DNA from: Gracilaria domingensis
Lineage: Eukaryota; Rhodophyta; Florideophyceae; Gracilariales; Gracilariaceae
Direction of reading: 5' to 3'
NCBI GenBank assembly: GCA_022539475.1
Contig: VCMS01000398.1
Location: 1-41,014, forward strand
DNA length: 41,014 nt
The notes beneath the pieces are model-generated. The model saw only the letters and a program-made list of their open reading frames with translations. It was not told the origin of the DNA and did not search any database. Position numbers and translations under genes: made by a program. Position 1 is the first letter of the stretch, and each line of letters begins with the position of its first letter. Shown in pieces: positions 18,310 to 27,512 of this stretch.

Positions 18310-18943
18310 GAAACATAGCCACATTGTCCAGAATGGAAGCGATCATCACGAAGTAATACACTTAGCGGAATTTTTCGTTGTCCGCACTCGTAACTGTAAC
18401 TGTAACTTGCTGACTATGCTAACGCGTCACATCATTGGCTTGTTTACAGCGCGCGCGCGGGTTGCAACGCCGCGCAAAGCGCCAAAAAATCCACTGCCAA
18501 TTGCAACAATTTTTTGAAACTGCTTGCCAGGCTGATTTTTGGCCGAAAAGAAAGAATTGGCTGTATCTCCGTTCCTGGGCCACGCACAGACGAACGGACA
18601 CCGGATTCGGAATCTCTAGAATGCGCCGATTCCAGCCCAAATTGAACGATTGCCAGACTGCGCACCACGCTGGCGCCAGGAAGCACGCAGGAACCGTTGG
18701 CATTGTTCAAAAAATCTACCAATTACTTTATTTGATCAACCGATGGCCCTTGGCACTATCTGTGCGCGTTTGTACACCAATGGAGACATACAATACGGCT
18801 CCACAGTAGCAGAGGTGGACAGCTGTTGCCGTGGCAACCGGCTGACCCCGATTGGCTCCGACATGCGCCGCCTATGACGCTGGCCCAGTGCACAGCGGGA
18901 AGAAGCTGAAATACTGTCTGTTGTGACGACCTCTGGAAAGAAC
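18310..18943. other. Retrotransposon internal non-coding region after pol
   Basis: Between the pol stop and the 3' end of the antisense ORF, no ORF has protein-like composition. The stretch contains GC-alternating CGCGCGCG near 18450 and probably serves as 3' sequence for both convergent ORFs. Confidence 0.5.
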
Positions 18944-20764
18944 CTAGATCCGTGCCGAACCATCTTCACCATTAGGACCGCTTGCACCATCTTGCTGACT
19001 CACTTCTGTGGAACTCGCGCGTAGCCTGCGGTGTGAAAGGATCCGATGGGGCGAAGAAAGCATCGCAACGCCCTCACTGGGCGCATCAACCCTCTGTGGA
19101 GCGCCATCACCTCGCTTTTGGCGCTTAAGCGATCCTCCCATTGGTGGCCTAGAAGCAGATTCGGTCATCGAATCAGGAGCTTCTGGGCCTTCGAAGGCCT
19201 GCAGGGTGAGCAACGTCGGCTGCACCCGCTGGTTGAAGGCCTCTACCACCGCCCTCCTGAGTCGCTGCTGGTATCGATTCAGTACCTCTGACAAATCCTT
19301 CTCGAGTTTCTGGGTGTTTTCCTTGAGAATTTCCTCCAGACCTTGAGGCAGTTCTGTTACCAGTCCAACAAGCGACTCGTACCTTCGGGAGCGACGCAGC
19401 CAGGAACGGGCCGTTGTCGCAATGTCTCCGAGCCTCCACTGGCCTTTGTACCCTTGGGTACTCATCTCTCCGGCAAGTTTCTCGAATGCGGCGAGCACCT
19501 CGGGAGCTAGACAGGTCGTGCTGCCCGAAGAGAGGTTTATGGAAACTGGAGGTACTGCACTCGCCTTATGGCAGCTTCCGGCTGGTTCGACGCTAGTTCT
19601 TAGAGTCCCCGAAGCAGCTCCCATGGACGGAGTGGGCGCTGTGGCTGCAGGTTGCACAGTCTCTGCCTCCGTGAGTGGGGCAGTCGCCAAGGGCAAAACG
19701 GGCTCCACGACCTCGGGAACAATAGGTGATTCCGTTGCCTGTTCGACCATCACTACGGCGGAAAAATCTTGCGCACTGTCAGGGATTGCGGGTAAATCCA
19801 ACTCCACGTTGTCTGGCGCTAGGCATGCAGACACAAAACCTCTTCCTCTGGGATAGTAGTCGGGTACTTTCCGACGAGGCACCACCTCTGGATTAGCTCT
19901 CGAAGGGAATGCTGGGTAGGCCTTCCCGTCGTCTTGTTGAGTTGGATGCCGCGAGATAGCTTCGAAGTTATCGTCCTCATAGTTATACCAAAGGTACCCA
20001 GGAGTTGCCGCCCAGTCAACACGGGGGATGTAGTCCAGGAGCCTCGCGACGTCCTCTGGCCAATATTCGGTACCGTGCACGACGTTTTGGATGCCCAACC
20101 CTCGCAGATAGACTATCATCATCTTTGGAAGAGGAACAAAGCGCCCACGAGGACTGGGACAGGCTGCATGGTTCCACACTCGCCAGTCCTTAGTGCGGAT
20201 ATTGCAGCGTACACCATACCTGCAGGTGTCGAGAAAAGCCATGAGGACGAAGACGGCCCACTCCACCGTGAGTACCTGCCACGTTAACCAGCACCGTCGG
20301 TCGTTCGGCGTCAGGATCATTTGACGTGAGTGATACGCGACCAATGGAGGGGTAGGGACTGCCAACAGGTTCGAAACCTTCCAGAAGTCCTCCCAATCGA
20401 CGTCGTGGAATAACGGGAGCCTGAGATAAAGCCCATTGCGGTCGAGACCCTCCATATCGTGGAACTCTACCTGGTGCCAGCTGAACAAATACTTCAGGTT
20501 TGTACGCATCCTTCCTTCAGGTTCCGCCATTTCGTTCCAATGAGGTCGGTCCAGCATCCAATACAGGCGATCGTACGGCTGCTGGAACGCCATCAATCCT
20601 AACAGGTTATGATTTGCCGGTGGAAACGCTATCGAAGGATCGGCGAACTTGCCGTAGATATCCCGGAGGATGTCGTTCACTCGCCGCTGGTAGCTCTCTT
20701 CCTCAAGTGTCCTCAAGAAGGGCATGTCGGTCACGATATGCCCGATACACCCTGGGACGGTCAT
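18944..20764 (-). CDS. Antisense ORF of the chromovirus (main part)
   Basis: This 606-codon ORF from ATG 20764 lies on the strand opposite to gag-pol, between pol and the 3' LTR. The N-terminal half is Trp/Tyr/Leu-rich and globular (YDRLYWMLDRPHWNEM, WQVLTVEWAVFVLMAFLD, LLDYIPRVDWAATPGYLWY). A Pro/Ala/Thr-rich linker follows, then a predicted coiled coil around residues 465-510 (GLEEILKENTQKLEKDLSEV), a basic SLKRQKRG nuclear-localisation-like motif and a low-complexity tail. It resembles no known enzyme. A TGA (20786-20788) separates it from an in-frame upstream ORF (20789-21130), so the ancestral protein was probably about 730 residues. A diverged relative lies at 27513-28840. Its length and conservation argue that it is a real gene, not a shadow of a sense ORF. 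Confidence 0.75.
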   Translation of the reverse strand: MTVPGCIGHIVTDMPFLRTLEEESYQRRVNDILRDIYGKFADPSIAFPPANHNLLGLMAFQQPYDRLYWMLDRPHWNEMAEPEGRMRTNLKYLFSWHQVEFHDMEGLDRNGLYLRLPLFHDVDWEDFWKVSNLLAVPTPPLVAYHSRQMILTPNDRRCWLTWQVLTVEWAVFVLMAFLDTCRYGVRCNIRTKDWRVWNHAACPSPRGRFVPLPKMMIVYLRGLGIQNVVHGTEYWPEDVARLLDYIPRVDWAATPGYLWYNYEDDNFEAISRHPTQQDDGKAYPAFPSRANPEVVPRRKVPDYYPRGRGFVSACLAPDNVELDLPAIPDSAQDFSAVVMVEQATESPIVPEVVEPVLPLATAPLTEAETVQPAATAPTPSMGAASGTLRTSVEPAGSCHKASAVPPVSINLSSGSTTCLAPEVLAAFEKLAGEMSTQGYKGQWRLGDIATTARSWLRRSRRYESLVGLVTELPQGLEEILKENTQKLEKDLSEVLNRYQQRLRRAVVEAFNQRVQPTLLTLQAFEGPEAPDSMTESASRPPMGGSLKRQKRGDGAPQRVDAPSEGVAMLSSPHRILSHRRLRASSTEVSQQDGASGPNGEDGSARI

Positions 20765-20785
20765 CCCGTTGACGGGGACGTGTAA

Positions 20786-21130
20786 TCAACGGTTATACCA
20801 AGCTGTCTCCCGCGCACTCTTGGGCCCACGAGCGACCTCCGGAATGGCAGCAAAGCGGCGTGCGTCGAAGAATTCCTCCTCAAGGCTGAGGTAATGTTGT
20901 ACCGCGTACGGCATCGAGGCGTAACGTGGACCGTTGAAGCTCCGTCCAACGGTGTGGTCGAACGCATCTCCCGGGCGCGTCAGCGCGCCCGACCCCTGCG
21001 GTTGGGGCATTGTGAGGGGAGCTCGGCTGGAAGTTGAACCCTGCGGAGCGGAAGAAGCCTGTGGAAGACGTGGTACTGGGATGCCGTCGTAAGGGTCCCC
21101 CATATCGGTGTCATTACGAGCGGAACTCAT
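20786..21130 (-). CDS. Antisense ORF, N-terminal part
   Basis: 114 codons run from ATG 21130, in the same frame as the 606-codon ORF and split from it only by TGA 20786-20788 (CGA to TGA is a plausible origin). The start MSSARNDTDMGDPYDGIPVPR includes IPVPR, which also occurs near the start of the related ORF at 27513 (MDISEIPVPR). The ATG lies 134 bp inside the 3' LTR boundary, so transcription would have to start in or near the LTR, on its minus strand. Confidence 0.65.
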   Translation of the reverse strand: MSSARNDTDMGDPYDGIPVPRLPQASSAPQGSTSSRAPLTMPQPQGSGALTRPGDAFDHTVGRSFNGPRYASMPYAVQHYLSLEEEFFDARRFAAIPEVARGPKSARETAWYNR

Positions 21131-21253
21131 AACAGACTTCCCTGACGGGCTGGTTTGAATCCTCCGGCGGCAAGGTGCAATTGACTGGCAGGCTGAGACG
21201 TGCTCGGGCGTTTAGACTTTCCGAGTGACTTTCCCGAGACGGCAAAGTCTAAC

Positions 21254-21261
21254 GGGGGAGG
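21254..21261 (+). other. Polypurine tract
   Basis: GGGGGAGG lies two bases before the 3' LTR, in the position expected for plus-strand priming. Confidence 0.75.
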
Positions 21262-21263
21262 TA

Positions 21264-21729
21264 TGTAGTATTATGAGCCTTAGGCTTGGTTCCGGATGAT
21301 CAGTCATTGCTGGTGTGTGGATGGTGGTCCACAGGTTGTACAAGTGGGGCTTTACCGGCCCCCATAGGTCTATTTATTTCTAACTTGTAGTATTTGTACC
21401 ATAGGTAGTATAGTTAGTACACGTGGTGCACTGCGTTACAGTGCACCACTCCAGAGGTTGAGGCGCCTCGTAGCCGATACTTAGGCTGCTCGAGCTGCGC
21501 CTCCCTCCTGTGGTAAAGTCAGAGACCCTCTTGGCAACTACTTGACCGTTAGGTTAGTAAGTACCAACACCCTTCAGGTTTTCAAGCCGTCGCTACGTCG
21601 CTCGCCATCTCCTGTAGGCACGACAGTTAGCGCTCGCCCATTGCACCTTCATACCAGTGGTCTCGCCGTTGGCCCTCATCCTTTGGACCTTTCCACTCCG
21701 TGGTTAGTGACCCGTGCCACTATACTACA
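21264..21729 (+). repeat. 3' LTR
   Basis: This 466-bp LTR has the same TG..CA ends as the 5' LTR. Five substitutions distinguish them, at about 21497, 21547, 21636, 21648 and 21651. Confidence 0.97.
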
Positions 21730-21734
21730 GAAAG
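21730..21734. repeat. Target-site duplication, right copy (GAAAG)
   Basis: GAAAG follows the 3' LTR directly and equals 11124-11128. Confidence 0.95.
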
Positions 21735-23693
21735 CAAGTCCGAGTACTGAGAGAAAACGGTTGTTATTGGGGCAACGTCCTGTTCTCCACAGCATATGTC
21801 AAAGAATGCTCCTATGAAGGGGAAGACCATGTCAAGTGCTTTGTAGTTTTTGGCCTCCAGCATTCCACGGAGATCGTCTTTCGTGAAGATACCATTCAAA
21901 GATTCGCCTTTGTCCTGCGTGGAGAAATCGATATGTAAACCTTTGGCAGAAGAATCCCGTTCTATGGCAGCTAGAATTGCGTTTGCATGGTTGAGGAGTT
22001 GGGTGCGTATCGTTCGAAATGAACGCGATGCAGATGTTCCTATTGTGGTGCACAGGGTGTGTGACTGCAGTCTCTCGATTGTGGCCGTTTTTATCAGCTT
22101 CGAGATGCCGAGATGCAAATTGTGTAATGGTTCAAATGAGAACAGACTGTATGGAGACAATCCCGGGATCATTCCAAGGCTTACGGAAGTTTCGAGGAAC
22201 GAAGGAATGAGAGATATGGAATTTGAACGCATCAGAGTATCCGCTTGAGATCTCCTCTCCCTCGCACGACGTGGACGTCTTTCCGCCTCGTCTTTTTGTG
22301 CATGTTGCAAGATAGCTGTGTATGTCTTTCGGATGCTTTTCGTGTGCTTTTGAGAACGTCTGTTGAATGAGGTGGGAATAGGACTGCATGAAGATGAGCG
22401 AGGGGCTTTGCATCTATGACACCGGCTTTCCGTTTTGGTCCCATGAAGAATGGACAGAATGTCCTTAGCCTCAGGAATATCTGCACAATAACTTGCAAGC
22501 AGAAGATGGCACACTCGACTTAGTTTGTCTTCGCCGATGAACTGAAAACCTTTCTGCGTGAGATTTAGAATAGGCTCCAGGACTTGAAGAAGAGATTATT
22601 GAAAGATTTGCATCCTGGACTCGCGTAGAGACTTGCTAGAAACGAATGGCATTGCGTCTGCTTCAGATGCGGAAACCTCGATCAGTGTGGTAGGGAAGTA
22701 TGCCACTACTGTGAGGTCATCACGGATGCACTTATGACGTAGCTCGTCGGAGAAGTTGAGAAATATGAGGTGAAGAGGATAGGCGGTAACCGATGTTTGC
22801 TTTAAAGTTGTTCAAGACTTATCGGTGCATACCTGCAGAAGACCTACGAAAGATTCACTGTAACTTATTTCTTGGGAGTACCACACTATTCTACTATCCA
22901 AAGAGCCCATGACCATTTCCTTAAGTTTTGAGGTGGCGTCTCTTGCAAGAGAGCCGGACATGGGGTGAGATATTTTCGTGGAGTGGGTCTGAGGTATAGG
23001 GTGGAAGAATGTGTTTTCGTTGTTAGCCAACTGGAGCTGTTTCAAAAGTGTCTGACCGAGGTCTCTCGTGTAGAGGGTGGCGCTGAACTTATATCCTTCT
23101 GGCGAGACAGTTCTTCGATTGAAACCGTCCTTTGAGGCGTATCGTTCGAAAATGGCGTTCTTCAGTTCTGTACAGCGCTTGGAACTTGTTATGGTCTCGT
23201 TGAATCGCTTTTGCGAGAATCGCGGGTACCGAAGTAGCCCAATTAGCTTGTCTGCCTCACGATGACCAAGGTTGGAAGCTACTGAAGCCAGACAAACCGT
23301 GAGATAATCCATATGCAAATCACCGAGGACCTCCTCAGAAGGCACTGGGCGGGAACTGCTTCCGTGGTCTCGCTCTAAGGACGCGGGACCCGGGGAAGGA
23401 GAAACACAATGCGAAGTGTCCGGAATGGGAGGGGCGCACGGAGTGGGGTCAACGATGTCCTCGGACACCGGAGGCTCGGAAAGGCGACAAGGGGCAGTGA
23501 CCGTTTCGGAAGATGCGGCTGCGGGCGCGGAAAGCTTGAGACGCTTGCTTCTCCGAATGGACCGCCTATTGTCGTCTTCAAACTTTGCTTTCAGACGAAA
23601 CGGGCAATGGTTGACATGCTGTTGAAGAGATAAGACTCCTCGGCGAGTAACGAAGGAGCACCCAAGCTTCTTATGTGTACACTAGTAGACCAT
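21730..23693 (-). pseudogene. tnp2/CMC/Plavaka-like transposase, N-terminal and core part
   Basis: The gene starts at ATG 23693 (MVY, then TAG 23682-23684). It continues with a zinc-finger-like CTHKKLGC..LQQHVNHC, as in Plavaka/KDZ-type transposases that begin with a Cys/His finger, and then a basic RRSIRRSKRLK. The middle has SYCADIPEAKDILSILHG followed by CHRCK, and FEPLHNLHLGISKLIK, which resembles the D-x-MH-x-L-x-L-G-V-x-KH segment of tnp2-type transposases. In-frame stops are TAG 23682-23684, TGA 22812-22814 and TAA 22596-22598; there is no frameshift across about 2 kb. The gene is cut at 21730 by the retrotransposon and resumes in frame at 11123. Confidence 0.75.
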
Positions 23694-24062
23694 GGAAAGA
23701 AGAAATGAACGAGAAACGACGACAAAGACTGCAAGGGAAGGTCGTCCGAAGGGAGAAAGAGGTCGAGCGACAGTCAAGATCGATATCATGCTGAGAACGG
23801 AGAATATATTTTGAGTTTAAATCAGGTGCTTTCGTTCAAAAACGAACGTAGGTACACGTCGACCTCAACACAAGAGTGTACTTCTGGTATTATCTACCAC
23901 TGGTTATAAACCTGTGGTTTTCCAACGTTGTACGCTGTACACCTGTCCAATCTCGCACAGATAAATAAATCTCTTCCCTCCGCCGCCGCCGCCGCGCCTC
24001 CGACATCCGACCTTCCGTTACCGTCGTGATCCGTGCCATCCACATCCTCGCGTTATACTCCG

Positions 24063-24137
24063 CTCCGTGCTTCTTTTTTCCTCCCTCTACTTTATGGAGG
24101 CTCCTTAAAGTAGAGGGCGGAAAAAAGTAGGACGGAG
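24063..24137. repeat. Long hairpin A
   Basis: CTCCGTGCTTCTTTTTTCC... pairs with ...GGAAAAAAGTAGGACGGAG. The stem is about 32 bp with about 4 mismatches and a loop of about 10 nt. It lies downstream of a CCG-rich stretch. No coding sequence overlaps it; the ORFs in both directions are compositional. It could be a small foldback element or a hairpin RNA. Confidence 0.75.
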
Positions 24138-24390
24138 TCATCCGTATCTCACGGATGTATTCCGTGCAGTCTATTCGTACGTTATTCCATATCCTTTAAC
24201 GTATCTTTGCTCTAAACTAACCAATCCTCACCGCGTTTCTTCGCGCTCTGCGACATGTAAACGGCAGGAAATAAGCTAATCAGCCTCAACTTCTTCTATT
24301 TGTTCAAGATATAGAACGAGTTGAAGGGTGAAAACGGGAACCCGGTAACCCAAAGCGACGACTGTAAGTACGCGAACAATGGTTCATTTC

Positions 24391-24475
24391 GTTGCGCCAT
24401 AGACTCTAGCTTCGCCTCTTGCGCTACTTTTCAAAAGGAGCGCAAGACGCGAGAAGCTAGAGCCTATTGCGCAAC
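24391..24475. repeat. Long hairpin B
   Basis: GTTGCGCCATAGACTCTAGC... pairs with ...GCTAGAGCCTATTGCGCAAC. The stem is about 41 bp with few mismatches and almost no loop (ACTTTT/AAAAGG at the turn). Its size and shape fit a foldback element or a small-RNA precursor. Confidence 0.8.
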
Positions 24476-24886
24476 AAACCAAGTTGGTTTCTTGGCGATC
24501 TTGGATCTCTGAGTGTTCAGGATAGACGATTCTGGTTTGGTTGGGACGTAGGCTGCTCTCTCGTTTATCGCATCTTGCGGTATGTTTGCTGCATGGGCAT
24601 TCTTGGTGTCCTTGCTTGTGAGTTCTCGCTTCGACACCTTTCGGGCTTTACGATGATGGTGGGCTGGTAATCTAACCGATCCCTTTCCTTCTCCTTCTTC
24701 CTTTTGCGAGTTACTAGGTCCCTCGACTTTTCTAGCGCAACGTTTCTGTTTTGTTTTATCAATGGTACGTTCCATCGCATTTCAAATGTATCCAACGGAT
24801 CATTGACTAACTTACGGATACTTTCTGCTTGCGTATACAGGTAAATGACTTTTGATGCGGACGTAGCTCACGAGTTGCAGGTGCAG

Positions 24887-25051
24887 GTTCCTCAAGTAGG
24901 GAACAATGCATCTGGGCATGGTTCCCTACATGAGGAACGGAGAGGATGAGGCGCTTCGCGTCTAATCCTCTCGGAGCGCGTATTTGTTCTACCGATACCG
25001 CACTTTGGTGCAGGTGCCCTCTGCGGCATCTGCCGCAGATTGCGCCTACAC
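24887..25051. repeat. Array of three adjacent hairpins
   Basis: Hairpin 1 (24887-24938) pairs GTTCCTCAAGTAGGGAAC with GTTCCCTACATGAGGAAC. Hairpin 2 (24940-24972) pairs GAGAGGAT with ATCCTCTC and has an inner AGGCG..CGTCT stem closed by CTTCG. Hairpin 3 (25008-25051) has a TCTGCGGC..GCCGCAGA core. Three stems in about 165 bp, the first two abutting, suggest a structured RNA or a composite foldback. Confidence 0.65.
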
Positions 25052-25337
25052 CCGCTTCATCATGGGGAAATGGTACATGTAATATAGCGAAGTAGTGGTT
25101 AGCAAAAGCGGTCGATAGAAGAATAGATACGAATAAAATGGTATGATTTCATAATGGACATCATCTGTACTAGCAACAGTATTCCATGCGTTGCAGGGTA
25201 TCATTCCGCAGAAGGTATCGTGTAATGTGCACCTTAATGGAAACTGAACCTAGACTTCGCGAAATACCGTTCAGGTAGCCCTCGACTAAAGAACTAGCAC
25301 GAGTGGAAAACCCACCAGTATTTACTGCACAGCGATT

Positions 25338-25437
25338 CTGGACGACCCAAGCAATAATCTTCAAATTTTGAAATAATTGATATCGATATTTTTTCAAAGA
25401 ATTTACTGGACGACCCTTGCCACTTTCTGGACGACCC
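25338..25437. repeat. CTGGACGACCC repeated three times
   Basis: The 11-mer occurs at 25338-25348, 25406-25416 and 25427-25437, all in the same orientation. A fourth copy lies at 35126-35136 in module II. The surrounding sequence (25050-25850) shows no gene I can support. Confidence 0.6.
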
Positions 25438-25855
25438 TCGCCAAAAACTAGCATCTGCAAGAGACAGACGATAGAAACGGATTTGAATTAAAGATCCACA
25501 TAAGACAAAAAATTGCAGTCCACACTCTGATCGGATTGATACAGATAATGTTTACCGCTTGGCACCTGATCAGTTGTTGGCGGCATGGCTGTCGCGCTTG
25601 TGGCTTTGTATTGGATCATCTTTGATGTCCAGTGCGATTCTGGCGCACTGAGTAGCCGGGTCAAACTTTTCACGGAGCAGATATTACTAGTACAAATAGA
25701 GTTCACAGTGTTATCCGTTTTGCTTTATTTCGGATCTTGTGTTCTCGTGCACTGCTGGGCATTACCGCACGGACAACCGTTAGGTTGCAACTCTACTAGG
25801 AACGCCCTGAGGTCAATTGTCGAATAGATACTAGTGTCTGTCCGACCGGCTCTCT

Positions 25856-25892
25856 GGCCTCATACGAGGCCGCTTTGGCCTCATATGAGGCC
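25856..25892. repeat. Two tandem 16-bp palindromes
   Basis: GGCCTCATACGAGGCC (one central mismatch) and GGCCTCATATGAGGCC (perfect) are separated by GCTTT. They could bind a dimeric protein or form a small cruciform. No gene is visible in 25893-26420. Confidence 0.7.
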
Positions 25893-26419
25893 AAGGAGTC
25901 GAAGTAGATTTGTGTAAAATTTTTGTTTATTTTAAGTGCACGAATCAAAACTTCAATAGTTTAAACAGCAGTTTGAACCACACTTCTGGTTCTTTCGTTC
26001 AAATGCTTACACGTGACGCCTATGTAGTCAGTGTAAACGTGCGTGAGTGGTCAACAGACTACAAAAGAGCATTAAAAACCCAAGTTCGAACCTCGCTGAG
26101 TTCAAATTTAAACTCAAAAACTGCTTCGGCGGCTCGACTTATTCAAAATCGCTTTACTTTAGGAACGCATAAGCGCCCACCTGAACGGCAAACAGAAAAA
26201 GGTGACATTTGTGAAGGGGGTAGTTTCGTCAGTGAGTAAAAGTGCATCTTGCAAGTCAGAAACGCAGAGTGATCAAGTAGCGGGTTATAGAAAATCGAAC
26301 TTCTGTTTTGATTCCTTTTCAAAGTACTCATATACTAACATCCAGAGCACAAAAACTTCGAGTTAATGCTGCTCTTGCATATTTTGCATCTTCCCTGGTA
26401 AACCGCAGCTGTTAAAGTT

Positions 26420-27240
26420 TCATCTCTATTCATTCGCTTCCTAGTTTTCTGCTCCAGATGAATACCGGTTCCACCCACTGGCAAGCTAGAATCAACTGTA
26501 AAGCAAAACCCCACCGATGGGATCGTCTCTCAAGGCGTTCGAGTCCTTGCCCTCTAGACGAGGTGAACTCAGTGGTGAGCCCTCCGAACACGGATAGTGC
26601 GGGTGTAAGACCGCCCGTGGTACGGGATATACCTACGGAGGTTGAGGGGTGAACGGGCCTGATCCAGGAATCTGCCGAAAAGTGACGGAATGGTCGGGAG
26701 GAAAGGTACCGTAGAGCGGTGTAAGCCCTAGGTAGAAGGGGGAAAAGGAAGGGAAAAACAAAGGAGGAACCCTCGGCGGGGCGTGCGACAAGTGGCAACA
26801 GACCGGGCGACGGGAGACGGGGGTTGTGTATTAAGCCCATGCGGCAGTAACTCTGTACAGAGACGGAAAAACCACCTGACACAGGTAAGCAGTAATCTGC
26901 AAGAAAAGAAGAGTAAAACAACGGTCCGAAGACGGAAATAAGCCCGAGGGCAACAGCTGTGTAGGTCTGTAGTGCCTGAATGATCCCGAGGGATGAATCC
27001 AGTCCGTACCGTACTCGGCGACCCTCCTGAGGGAGTGGTACACCTCACGCAGGCGAACTTCGTTCAGAGCCAAACTCGGTTACCTCTTATATCGTAAGCG
27101 ATAAATCAGTTAAACTAAATTAAATAATCTAATGCACACCTAAGCAGGTCCATACACGTGGTGCACGTGACAACCCGCGGCAGCGGCCAGTAAAATATCC
27201 GACAATCATAACAAAACATGTGTGAACACACCCATTCCTA
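26420..27240. other. Structured non-coding block, possible diverged LTR on the minus strand
   Basis: The block is compositionally distinct from its AT-rich surroundings and holds many small inverted repeats (CTCTGTACAGAG, CACCTGACACAGGT, GGGTGTAAGACCGCCC). ORFs on both strands look compositional. On the minus strand it has a TATAAG element near 27090 and GTGCACCACGTG near 27150-27170. The chromovirus LTR also contains CACGTGGTGCAC. Its place just upstream of a relative of the chromovirus antisense ORF matches where a 3' LTR would sit in a reversed element. I found no clean TG..CA ends, so this is a guess. Confidence 0.25.
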
Positions 27241-27493
27241 CACACGCGTACACGCGACCAACACTCATCTGCGCCATGTCATGGCCGACCCCGCAGGGTA
27301 CCGTACTTCAATACTGCCGAAAGCATCCCATCCGTAGGCCAATACTCATACCTTCCGAGTACCCGGAATCATCCTTACAAGGGGTTTATGAAATCCTTCT
27401 CCGTGTACCCGGCGAGCACGTTTTGCTCTACATATCCACATCCTTAGCTCAGGAAACATCCGGTTTGCACGCGGAGACTCGTCAGCGAGCGAG

Positions 27494-27501
27494 TATATAA
27501 G
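27494..27501 (+). promoter_or_regulatory. TATA-box-like element
   Basis: TATATAAG lies 11 bp before ATG 27513. That is very close to the start codon, so either transcripts have extremely short leaders or a downstream start is used. Confidence 0.3.
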
Positions 27502-27512
27502 CGTGGTCCACC

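Larger units (their letters stand above)
11129..21729 (+). mobile_element. Complete Ty3/Gypsy chromovirus retrotransposon
   Basis: The element is 10,601 bp with identical-length 466-bp LTRs, a GAAAG target duplication, a primer-binding-site candidate, a polypurine tract, and gag, pro and pol in the order protease, reverse transcriptase, RNase H, integrase, chromodomain. An additional long ORF lies antisense near the 3' end. By eye the LTRs differ at 5 positions in 466, indicating a fairly recent insertion. It landed in the coding sequence of a DNA transposase that is itself decayed. One in-frame TAA between pro and pol and one TGA in the antisense ORF suggest this copy is no longer autonomous, unless the first stop is read through. 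Confidence 0.97.

Noticed and set aside
23890..24141. Minus-strand 83-codon ORF over hairpin A
   Set aside because: It reads through a CCG repeat and the hairpin stem; Arg-rich composition follows from the repeat.
25585..25827. Small hydrophobic 80-codon ORF (MAVALVALYWIIF...)
   Set aside because: It has an ATG and two hydrophobic stretches, but an equally long ORF overlaps on the other strand and nothing supports expression.
26500..27070. Possible ribosomal RNA or group I/II intron fragment
   Set aside because: The structure-rich look suggested it, but I could not match conserved rRNA segments (such as a full ACACACCGCCCGT context) or intron core elements.
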